A stretch of 64,000 bases of DNA from Bacteroidales bacterium (lineage in GTDB: Bacteria; Bacteroidota; Bacteroidia; Bacteroidales; Muribaculaceae). The notes under the pieces are model-generated. The model saw only the letters and a list, made by a program, of their open reading frames with translations, searched no databases and was not told the origin of the DNA. Position numbers and translations under genes: made by a program. Position 1 is the stretch's first letter; each line of letters starts with the position of its first letter. The stretch covers positions 1 to 64,000 of the forward strand of contig DXXK01000072.1 of assembly GCA_019416425.1 (NCBI GenBank), written 5' to 3'. Of this stretch, positions 14,464 to 22,771 are shown piece after piece.

Positions 14464-16536
14464 TCAATATCCGGGATTCTGCATATTGCTTTTCTCCTCG
14501 TCGGTCAGGCCTGCGCCACTCTCGTTGGTGATGTTGTCCAGGAACGTCTGGGGAATGGGACGGAGGATATGTTTGTCGGCCTTGAAGGTAACGGGATAGT
14601 GAGTGTATGAGTAGTTGAACTTTTGCCAGCGCTGCGTCAGGGTCTTGGTACGCGACAGGTCGGTCCAGCGTATCATCTCGCCGCAGAGCTCGCGTGTACG
14701 CTCGTTCAGGATGAAGGCGATGAGTTTCTCCTTTTCGGACGACAGACCGAGCTGGTCGATGATGGCCTTGTCGACAGGGTTGTTGTAGCAGTCGGCGATC
14801 GAACCGAATACCATCTGGCTTTCCGTCGAGGTCTGCACGTTCGGATCGATGTCGTTGGACTCGTAATATGTGTTGGTGTCGCTGTAGGATGCCGTAGGCA
14901 CGCCGCCGTTGCCGGCGGGATTGTTACGGTAAGCCACGCCGCCGTCGATATGGAACGCACGGTCCTCGCCGTTCTGATATGCGGCGCGCTTGCGCAGTGC
15001 GTTGATATAGGGAAGCGCCGCAGCGGCGTTGTCCAGACGGATATAGGCCTCGGCCGCCATCAGATAGTCCTCGGCGGAACGGGCGATGATGCCGTTCATG
15101 CCGCCGAACTGGCTGGCGATATTGTCGCGCGAGCCGTCACGGTACTTGGCCGTGGTCAGGCCTCGGTTGGGCTGGCTGGTCAGATTGGTTCCGTTGGTGG
15201 AGTTGAAGTTGTTCCATTCGCGACGGTCACCGTCGAAGTAGAGTACGAACGTGATGGGACGCTCCAGCTTGCCGTTCTTCAGCGCGCCCTGAGGATCCTT
15301 GGCGCCTTCCATCATGTGGGCGGTGTAACGCTTGTCGCCGACCTGGTTGATGATGTACTTCACACCGACCTCACCCTCGCTGTAACGGGGCTCGCCTACC
15401 GACGCGCCATCAGGAATGACACCGGCTGCAGCGTCATCAGATGTCCATGTCGGAATGGTAGCGCCATTGTTGGAATTGTGCACGGTAACGAACGACTTCC
15501 AGAAACGCGAGTCATTCACACGGTCGAAGGCCTCGATGGTGTAGATGGTGGGTCGTGCGGAGTTGAACTCGCGACCTCCGGAAAGGTCACGCTTCATACC
15601 GGGCAGGTTCTGGTATACGCAGGAGAAGTAGAGGTGCTGCTGGTTCATGAAACGGTCGCGGGCGGTGGCAATCTGGTTGAACTGCGCCGAGAACACAATC
15701 TCAGGCAGATTGTCGACGTCGCTGTTCACCTTGTCGTTGGCCCAGAGGTCCTGGAAATTGCCAGCCAACGGGTGGTTCTTGATGACGATGTCAGCGTATT
15801 TAATGACGTTCTCCAGGTCGCTCTTCTTCGTGTCGCCGTTGAAAGCGTCGCAACGCTCCGACGCGCGGAACAGATATGCCTTGGCCAGGAAGTGGGCGGC
15901 GGCGTCCTTGTATGCCCGGCCCATAGCCTCGGGCGACGCCGGCAGAAGCTTATAGGCCTCCTCCAGGTCACTGATCACCTGAGTCCAGCACTCGGACTCG
16001 CTGTTGCGGGTGAAGCAGGTCTGTACGCCGCTGGCTGGCTCCAGCTTGATCGGGACGCCACCCATCTGCGATGTCAGCATGTAGTAGGCCCAGCCACGGA
16101 AGAAGTGGCCCTCGCCCAGACGGACATCGTAGTTGGCGCTTGTCTTGTCGTAGTACTGCTGAACGTTGGCGATCAGCAGGTCGGCCTGCTCGATCATGGC
16201 GTACATGTCGTTCCACAGGGTATTGATCTCAACACGGGATGAGTTCAACGATTCGTTGTACGAGTCCCAGATGGTGCAGTTGGCGTTGCCGCTGCCGTGG
16301 GTGTACTCGTCGGTGCCGTTCTCGTTCAGGAATGCGCCCCAGTCGTACTGGTAGTTGAAACGGAACGTCAGGTAGGCGGCGGCAGCCAGGTCGTCTATAC
16401 CCTTCGGTGTCTTGAAGTACTCCGTGGTGGGCTGACGTACATTCTCCTCGTCCAGGAAGGAATCGCTGCAGGAGGTCGTTACGCCTGTGAGCGTCACAGC
16501 ACTGAGCAGTAGCGCTATCGATTTATTTAGTTTCAT
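14464..16536 (-). CDS. susD: SusD/RagB-family surface glycan-binding lipoprotein
   Basis: This 690-residue outer-membrane lipoprotein forms the lid of the SusCD importer and binds the polysaccharide. A type II signal peptide ends at Cys23 (TGVTTSC). The SusD fold follows, with TPR helices in the first 350 residues and the C-terminal family block with NERTRELCGEMIRWTDLSR near 640. It is long for the family (usually 500-600), with an extended central region from 300 to 560. The gene starts 36 bp after susC. The ligand is inferred from the locus to be rhamnogalacturonan-I oligosaccharides. Confidence 0.95.
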   Translation of the reverse strand: MKLNKSIALLLSAVTLTGVTTSCSDSFLDEENVRQPTTEYFKTPKGIDDLAAAAYLTFRFNYQYDWGAFLNENGTDEYTHGSGNANCTIWDSYNESLNSSRVEINTLWNDMYAMIEQADLLIANVQQYYDKTSANYDVRLGEGHFFRGWAYYMLTSQMGGVPIKLEPASGVQTCFTRNSESECWTQVISDLEEAYKLLPASPEAMGRAYKDAAAHFLAKAYLFRASERCDAFNGDTKKSDLENVIKYADIVIKNHPLAGNFQDLWANDKVNSDVDNLPEIVFSAQFNQIATARDRFMNQQHLYFSCVYQNLPGMKRDLSGGREFNSARPTIYTIEAFDRVNDSRFWKSFVTVHNSNNGATIPTWTSDDAAAGVIPDGASVGEPRYSEGEVGVKYIINQVGDKRYTAHMMEGAKDPQGALKNGKLERPITFVLYFDGDRREWNNFNSTNGTNLTSQPNRGLTTAKYRDGSRDNIASQFGGMNGIIARSAEDYLMAAEAYIRLDNAAAALPYINALRKRAAYQNGEDRAFHIDGGVAYRNNPAGNGGVPTASYSDTNTYYESNDIDPNVQTSTESQMVFGSIADCYNNPVDKAIIDQLGLSSEKEKLIAFILNERTRELCGEMIRWTDLSRTKTLTQRWQKFNYSYTHYPVTFKADKHILRPIPQTFLDNITNESGAGLTDEEKSNMQNPGY

Positions 16537-16572
16537 TGTTTTCTGAGTTTTATTGGTTATTGAAGCGTGGAT

Positions 16573-19500
16573 TTAGAACGTAACGTTGAGGCCGATTACA
16601 TAGCTGCGGATCGATACGTCGGAACCGAAGGCCTTGGTGTTGTTGTTGTAGTTCATCAGGTCGGTGTCAAGCCACTTGCAGCTCTTGTAGATGAAGAAGG
16701 GGTTGTTGACCTGTGCATAGATACGTACATTGGACAGACCTACCTTCAGGCCCTTGAGCCAGTTCTCGGGGATGCTCCATCCCAGCGATATGTTACGCAC
16801 CTTGATGAAGGAGCCGTTCTGGTAGTTCATACTCCACGAATAGGCGTCGTCCATATTGTAGACTGGCTTGTAGTACTCGGCATTCTCGTTCACGCCCTCG
16901 ACCCAGTAGTCCAGGTCACGCTTCATGTAGCGGCCATCCAGGGTCTCGCGTCCTGCGGGAACTGTGAAACCCCAGCGCGAGTAGATGAAGAAGCTGAAGT
17001 CCAGAGTCTTCCAACGGAAGGAGTTGGTCATACCGCCGCTCCAGTCGGGACGTACGTTGCCTACTATCTTGCGGTCGAAGTTCGGGTCGATCGTACCGTC
17101 GCCGTCCAGGTCCTTGACGCGGATTTGACCGGGTGTGCGTCCGTACTTGGCGGCCTCCTCGGCCTGGTCGGTACGCCAGATGCCGTCGTATACATAATCG
17201 TAGTACACACCGAGCTGCTCGCCTACAAACCAATTGTTGGTGATGTTCTCCTTGATGCCGTTGTTAAGCTCCACGATGTGGCAGCGGTCCAGCGAGAAGG
17301 TCAGGCTCATTGTCCAGGTGAAGTCCCTGTGGTCGATGTTCACGGAATTCAACTGGATATCCCATCCATGACCTGCTGTCTTACCTACATTGGCCATGGT
17401 CGAGGTGTAACCGTTGAGCGAGGGAATCGTCATGGTCATCAGCAGGTCCTTGGTCTGGGTGCGGTACCAGTCGATGCTACCATTCAGTCGGCCGTTGATG
17501 AAGCTGAAGTCGATACCCACGTTCCACTGCGAGGTCTTCTCCCATGTCAGGTCCTGGTTGGCCAGTGCGTTGGGATAGCGTGAGGTAACGTCGGAGGGTA
17601 CATAACCAACATAGTTGCTGCCGCCGAAGGGATAGTTTACAGCCTGGATGTTACCTAAAGTCTGGTAGGGGTTTACGGCTGCGTTACCGGTGATACCGAA
17701 ACCGGCGCGGATCTTCATCTGGCTGATCCAGTCGACGTCGCGGAGGAACTTCTCCTTATTGATGCGCCATGCCAGGGCGACCGAGGGGAACGATGCCCAC
17801 TTGTGGCCCTTGGCCAGCACGGAGCTACCGTCCCAACGCATGGAGGCTGTGATCATGTAGCGGTCGTCGAAACCGTAGTTGACACGTGCCATGTAGGAGG
17901 TCATCTTGTATTCCGACAGGCCGGTGCCGTAGCTCTTCAGATCGTTGCTGGAGCTCATGTTCCACCATTTCTCGTCCGGAGTGGCCACATTGGCGCGCAT
18001 GTCGCTGTTCTCATAGTGGTAGGAGGATGCCGACTGCAGTAACGTGATGTTCAGACGATGCTTCTCGGCGAACGTACGGTTGTAGTAGATCAGGTTGTCC
18101 AGAGTCCATGAGCGACGCTGGTTGTTGCCATAGGTGGCCAGGTTCTTGCCGTCACCGTTGATACCGTCGGCGGCATTGGCCGTACCGTAAGTATAATAGG
18201 TGAATTCAGGACCGAACTGCAGACGGTAGCTCAGGCCTTCCAGACCCTCCCATACCTTCTTGAAGTCAAGCTGTCCGTATACCATGCCTGATGCACGGAA
18301 TGTCTTGCGGTTGTTCTTGCAGTAGTTCAGCTCGTCGATGGGGTTGATGATGTTCACATCGGCGTTGGGGTTGCGGATGAAGTTGCCGTCGGCGTCGTAA
18401 GGAACAGTCCAGGGCAGCATGCCGCGCAAAGCGGAATAATAGTCGCCGGAACCGGTCACGGACTTGGTGAAGCTGTAGCCGTAATCCTGATCGGCATACG
18501 AAGCGTTGATCGACACGCCGGCGTTGAAGATCCAGTCAGGAGTCAGGTCGAACGATGTCTTCATCGTGAATCGGGTGTAATCCTGTCCGGGGGTGACACC
18601 CTTCTGATGCAGGTAGCCGAACGAACCGTATCCACGGAACTTATCCGTACCGCCCGACATGGACAGGGTGTGCTCGTTGGTGACGCCAGTACGACGGCCG
18701 GCCTCGGTCCAGTCATAGCTTCCAACCAGGTCAGGATTGTACTGACCGTTCACCCAAGCCTTCTCCACGTTGGCCCAGGATGCCGCAACGGCACCGAAAG
18801 CCTGCTGGTCGCCGGCATACGAGGGACCGTCGGTATAGGGGTTCTGAGGATACTGACCGGCGTTGTACAGGGCGTAACGTGAATACTGCAGCCACTGTGC
18901 GGCATCCATCTGCTTGGCTACATCGTACTGCTGGTCGAACGATACGGAACCGGAGTAAGTCACGGAGATCTTGCCGCTCTGGCCCTTCTTCGTGGTGACC
19001 AGTACGACACCGTTGGCACCGCGCGAACCGTAGATGGCTGTCGCGGAGGCATCCTTCAGCACGTCGATGCTCTCGATATCCTGCGGGTTGATGTTCTCGA
19101 TACCGCCGTTCTGGATGATCATTCCGTCCACGACGTACAGAGGCGAGTTGGAGGCATTGAGCGAGCGGACACCACGGATGTTGATGTCACCGACCTCACC
19201 GGGACGCTGCGAGGAGGAGATATCCACACCGGCAGCCTTACCCTGCATACCTTCCACAGCGTTCTTGACCGGCATCTCGGTCAGCTGCTTGCCGCTCACG
19301 TTGGTGGTGGCGCCTGTCAGGTCGGACTTACGCTGAACGCCGTAACCAACCACTACAAGCTCGTCCAGATTGGCGGCGTCTTCCTTCATTACCACGTCGA
19401 TGACACTCTGACCCTTTACGTCAACGGTCACCGGTGTATATCCTACATAACGGATTTCAAGTTTGGCATTCGGGGCCACGTTCTGCAGCTCGTATTTGCC

Positions 19501-19704
19501 GTCGATGTCTGTGGCAGTTCCGTTCGAGGTTCCCTTCACCATTACCGTGGCTCCGATTACGGCCTCGCCCGTCTGATCAGTCACTGTGCCAGTTACGGCC
19601 TTACCCTGCGCCTGCGCCATTATTGTCACAAGCATGAACAGGGCAACAAGTAGAAATCGCTGGATATTCCCAACGTGTTTCTTCACGCTTGTCAAGTCGC
19701 TCAT
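16573..19704 (-). CDS. susC: SusC/RagA-family TonB-dependent oligosaccharide importer
   Basis: This 1043-residue outer-membrane transporter takes up oligosaccharides held by its SusD partner, using TonB energy. It shows a signal peptide (about 1-33), a carboxypeptidase-regulatory-like beta-sandwich (about 35-110, TGTVTDQTGEAVIGATV), a TonB box region (LDELVVVGYG), the plug with NIRGVRSLNASNSPLYVVDG, and a 22-strand barrel ending in Phe (VIGLNVTF). The plug and signature are intact. The upstream region carries the shared 18-bp operator (19795-19812) and a -7 box at 19764-19757, so induction by the adjacent regulator is likely. Confidence 0.96.
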   Translation of the reverse strand: MSDLTSVKKHVGNIQRFLLVALFMLVTIMAQAQGKAVTGTVTDQTGEAVIGATVMVKGTSNGTATDIDGKYELQNVAPNAKLEIRYVGYTPVTVDVKGQSVIDVVMKEDAANLDELVVVGYGVQRKSDLTGATTNVSGKQLTEMPVKNAVEGMQGKAAGVDISSSQRPGEVGDINIRGVRSLNASNSPLYVVDGMIIQNGGIENINPQDIESIDVLKDASATAIYGSRGANGVVLVTTKKGQSGKISVTYSGSVSFDQQYDVAKQMDAAQWLQYSRYALYNAGQYPQNPYTDGPSYAGDQQAFGAVAASWANVEKAWVNGQYNPDLVGSYDWTEAGRRTGVTNEHTLSMSGGTDKFRGYGSFGYLHQKGVTPGQDYTRFTMKTSFDLTPDWIFNAGVSINASYADQDYGYSFTKSVTGSGDYYSALRGMLPWTVPYDADGNFIRNPNADVNIINPIDELNYCKNNRKTFRASGMVYGQLDFKKVWEGLEGLSYRLQFGPEFTYYTYGTANAADGINGDGKNLATYGNNQRRSWTLDNLIYYNRTFAEKHRLNITLLQSASSYHYENSDMRANVATPDEKWWNMSSSNDLKSYGTGLSEYKMTSYMARVNYGFDDRYMITASMRWDGSSVLAKGHKWASFPSVALAWRINKEKFLRDVDWISQMKIRAGFGITGNAAVNPYQTLGNIQAVNYPFGGSNYVGYVPSDVTSRYPNALANQDLTWEKTSQWNVGIDFSFINGRLNGSIDWYRTQTKDLLMTMTIPSLNGYTSTMANVGKTAGHGWDIQLNSVNIDHRDFTWTMSLTFSLDRCHIVELNNGIKENITNNWFVGEQLGVYYDYVYDGIWRTDQAEEAAKYGRTPGQIRVKDLDGDGTIDPNFDRKIVGNVRPDWSGGMTNSFRWKTLDFSFFIYSRWGFTVPAGRETLDGRYMKRDLDYWVEGVNENAEYYKPVYNMDDAYSWSMNYQNGSFIKVRNISLGWSIPENWLKGLKVGLSNVRIYAQVNNPFFIYKSCKWLDTDLMNYNNNTKAFGSDVSIRSYVIGLNVTF

Positions 19705-19756
19705 GATTTAATAGATTTTTGTTATTGTTGTTTCTGCTTTTCAAGAAAAGTTTTCG

Positions 19757-19812
19757 CAAAATTGTTGAATTATTTTCACAAATTATGACAAAAATTAAAC
19801 CTATTAGGGGTG
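19757..19812 (-). promoter_or_regulatory. susC promoter with putative regulator-binding site
   Basis: On the plus strand TTAAACCTATTAGGGGTG (19795-19812) matches the element upstream of the esterase gene at 33310-33327 in 15 of 18 positions. In both places exactly 30 nt separate it from the -7 box, here CAATTTTG (19764-19757, minus strand). No good -33 box is present, as expected for an activator-dependent promoter. The start codon lies 52 nt further on. Confidence 0.65.
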
Positions 19813-19855
19813 CTTTTTCTTCAACTCGTGCATCATCGTTCACATTGAAGATATT

Positions 19856-22744
19856 TTAACCCTTTGGTTGTTTATTTTCGGCACCTTCGGAATCCTGCCC
19901 ATTCGACACGGCTTGCGCCCGTTCTCCGCGTAGGTATGCACTGGGAGTCACTCCGGTCTCTTTCTTGAAACTTGCGGTGAAATAACGGCGGTCCTCGAAC
20001 CCTACGCGCTCGGCGACCTCGGCCACCGTATGGTTCTGACTCTCGAGCAGTCTACGGGCATGCTGCATCTTGATCTGGCGTATGAAATCCAACGGAGTGC
20101 GGTCGGTGATGGCCTTCAGTTTCCGGGCCAGGGTGGAACGCGACATGTTGACCTCGCTGGCCAGCACGTTAACATCGAACTCCGGATCCGAGAGATGGTT
20201 CTCGACAACCTTAGTAGCCTTCTCGAGCAATACCTTGTCCAGTTCCCGGAATTCCTCCTCCGGCAGACTGACAGGACTTGACAGATAGGTACGCATCTTC
20301 AGCATCTCCTGGCTGTCGCTCCATATAGCCTCGTTCTTCTTCCGCGCCCGCTCCACAAAATAATAGACCAGTAACGATATGCCTGCGGCCAGGATCGCGA
20401 CATAAATCAGCCATGCCCACCATGAGTTGTAGAAGTACGGCTTCTGGCGTATATGCAGCTCGGTTATATTATCACTCCAGAGATTGTTCTCGTCACACCC
20501 CTTGACCTGAAGCACATAGTTGCCTCTGGGAAGGTCGGTGTATGTCGCCGTATTCTTGCCGACCGATGTATAATGCCATTCGGATTCAAACCCCTTCAAC
20601 CTGTAGGCGAACCGGACATCGCCGGCAAAACGGGGATTGAGCTCGCTGAACTCTATCTCAAGGTTCCTGTCCTCGGGCCGCAGCACGACGGCTTGCTTGG
20701 ACGGATCGTAACGGATTGAGTCTTCGAAAAGCAATGACATACCGTTCACCTTTACATTAGTGATATGTACCTTGACATCCGATTTCTTCTTATCGAGGGA
20801 ACTGCCGGGTTTAAAACGGTACAGACCGCCCAGACCGCCCACAGTAAGGTTGCCCACGGTGTCGACGCTCGGGGTCCGGGACAGGAACGAACCGCGTTCC
20901 ACAGATCCCGTCGCAGCCGGATATATCTTATATGCATGGTTCACAGGATTATACTCCACTACCTTCTGGTTCGACACAATCCAGATATGACCCAATGGAT
21001 CTACATGAACCTGCAGCAGCGGAATTCCTCTCAGTTCGAGTATCCCTGTATGGTCTGTCCACTTGTCTTCCTTGGGGTTATACTCCAAAACATCCCCCAG
21101 ACCGGTTGTAAGCCACACTACGTTATCCTTGGTCACAGCGAGAGCCGAGTATTGACGGGCCTCCCCCATCCTTTCGGGTCTTTTTATCGATGAGCGTCGA
21201 ATACGGTACAGCGAGTTGCCATAGGTCGCAGCCCAGACATCTCCATCCGGGCCATTGCTGATGGCCACAACCTCACCGATTTCCGGATAGCGGCCGGTCA
21301 CGGTGCGCCTTGATATGTCCAGGGCATACAGGCCCGAGGCAGCTCCGACCCATAATATGCCATGCGGATCCTCCAGAAGCGAAGTTATATTGGCCTTGGA
21401 TCCGGCCACATCCGGCACGGCGATTGAATCCACGGCTTTCATCAGCATCCCGTCATTGCTCATGGCATAAATCATGCTTTCACGCTCGCGCGACACCCAT
21501 ACTCCTCCATATTTCGGAGACTGCGCTATCTGGGTTGCACGGTACATCCTGAGCTGCAGCAGGTTCGCATCGGTATCATGGTCGGTAATCCTTCCGGTCT
21601 CGGGGTCATACAAAAGCAAGCCGGTACGGCTCTGAAGCAGCCACAGCAAACCGCTGTCGTTATCCTGACATACGGCTTTGAGCACAGGCACGTTGCCGTA
21701 ACGCTCTCGGGTGCCCTTGACCTCCAGCTTGCGCAAGGTCTGCTCCCCCAGCTCGATTATGTAATCAGGAGCATCGTAACATGTGACCCATACGCCGCCC
21801 TTGATCTCATTTATGGAATTTATCATCGATCCTTCGAATCCGTTTTTGCCGTTTATCTCCACGGCGGCCAGATGACCGTCAGGTTGCGGCGCAAAGGCGT
21901 AGAGGCTGTTTCGCAGCTGCACCCACAGGTAACCGCAAGTGTCATCCTGTATGAAATTTATAATACGGTTCTTGCCCGTATTGCCACTGGTAGATGTCGC
22001 TACTGATGAAACATAGGCGTCGGATTGCCCTGCCTTGGAGGAATCAAAACGATAGATATGGCCGTCATGGTCCATTACCCACATGTATTCCTGGCCATGG
22101 TCCTGGATAACCTTTCCGAACGAGACGTCGAGATTGACTGGGGCTGCCATCTCGAACCTGTCGTTCTGACGGTCATATTTATATAGCCCGCGACTGTATG
22201 TCGATATCCAGATGTCTCCCTTCCGTGTCTGACAGAATCCGGACATACGGGTGGGATTTCCCCGCCGGTCCAGCGTCGTATAATCTGCCATCCAGGTCCC
22301 ATTGGAATCATATCGGCGCAGCACTCCCTGCTGGGCAAGCCACATCATGCCGTCGTCGCTCCTGAATACCTGCTCCACCAGTTTGCCGCCGATGCGGCCG
22401 GGATCCAGCTCCGTGAATCTTCCATTGGTCTTGTCGAAGATAAACGCTCCGTCGTCGGATCCGATCCACAGCTTGTTGTCTTTACTCTCGGCTATTGCCA
22501 ATACACTGATGTTGCCTTTCTCAGGCTCGAACAGAACAGTGCGATATCCATCGTCACGGTACAGGGCGCTTCGGGTACCATACCACATATAACCCTGACT
22601 GTCATGGAACGACAATATCACATCACGTTCGGGCATATCGGACGTCATCTTGCCGTACCAGACAGAAACCATCTGTCGTTCGGCGGTAATAACGCCCCTG
22701 ATCGCCAACAGCAGTATCAACAATATCGACAGTTTCCTTTTCAT
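19856..22744 (-). CDS. Membrane-spanning AraC-type regulator with HTCS-like sensor but no kinase
   Basis: This 962-residue protein has an N-terminal signal or anchor (1-20), a large periplasmic two-propeller-type sensor made of reg_prop repeats (such as DSQGYMWYGT and DPLGHIWIV), a Y_Y_Y domain (about 690-760), one transmembrane helix (about 775-798), a 45-residue linker, and an AraC/HTH_18 DNA-binding domain (about 848-939, LASEVNMSRSTLARKL, then VAERVGFEDRRYFTASFK). Hybrid two-component regulators of Bacteroides PULs have the same sensor but carry histidine kinase and receiver domains, both missing here. There is no space for them and no sign of a frameshift. It is encoded just upstream of susC and is the obvious regulator of the locus. 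Confidence 0.9.
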   Translation of the reverse strand: MKRKLSILLILLLAIRGVITAERQMVSVWYGKMTSDMPERDVILSFHDSQGYMWYGTRSALYRDDGYRTVLFEPEKGNISVLAIAESKDNKLWIGSDDGAFIFDKTNGRFTELDPGRIGGKLVEQVFRSDDGMMWLAQQGVLRRYDSNGTWMADYTTLDRRGNPTRMSGFCQTRKGDIWISTYSRGLYKYDRQNDRFEMAAPVNLDVSFGKVIQDHGQEYMWVMDHDGHIYRFDSSKAGQSDAYVSSVATSTSGNTGKNRIINFIQDDTCGYLWVQLRNSLYAFAPQPDGHLAAVEINGKNGFEGSMINSINEIKGGVWVTCYDAPDYIIELGEQTLRKLEVKGTRERYGNVPVLKAVCQDNDSGLLWLLQSRTGLLLYDPETGRITDHDTDANLLQLRMYRATQIAQSPKYGGVWVSRERESMIYAMSNDGMLMKAVDSIAVPDVAGSKANITSLLEDPHGILWVGAASGLYALDISRRTVTGRYPEIGEVVAISNGPDGDVWAATYGNSLYRIRRSSIKRPERMGEARQYSALAVTKDNVVWLTTGLGDVLEYNPKEDKWTDHTGILELRGIPLLQVHVDPLGHIWIVSNQKVVEYNPVNHAYKIYPAATGSVERGSFLSRTPSVDTVGNLTVGGLGGLYRFKPGSSLDKKKSDVKVHITNVKVNGMSLLFEDSIRYDPSKQAVVLRPEDRNLEIEFSELNPRFAGDVRFAYRLKGFESEWHYTSVGKNTATYTDLPRGNYVLQVKGCDENNLWSDNITELHIRQKPYFYNSWWAWLIYVAILAAGISLLVYYFVERARKKNEAIWSDSQEMLKMRTYLSSPVSLPEEEFRELDKVLLEKATKVVENHLSDPEFDVNVLASEVNMSRSTLARKLKAITDRTPLDFIRQIKMQHARRLLESQNHTVAEVAERVGFEDRRYFTASFKKETGVTPSAYLRGERAQAVSNGQDSEGAENKQPKG

Positions 22745-22771
22745 CGCACCAGTATATTTTATACTTCGGAA

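Noticed and set aside
14623..16242. 539-codon open frame on the plus strand
   Set aside because: It lies wholly antisense to susD. Its protein is Val/Gly/Arg-rich with no recognisable domain, and it follows from the codon bias of the real gene.
16567..17583. 338-codon open frame antisense to susC
   Set aside because: No start signal or motif, and susC is unambiguous on the other strand.
17660..17672. TAGGGGTTTAC inside susC
   Set aside because: Only the GGGG core is shared with the operator, and it is intragenic.
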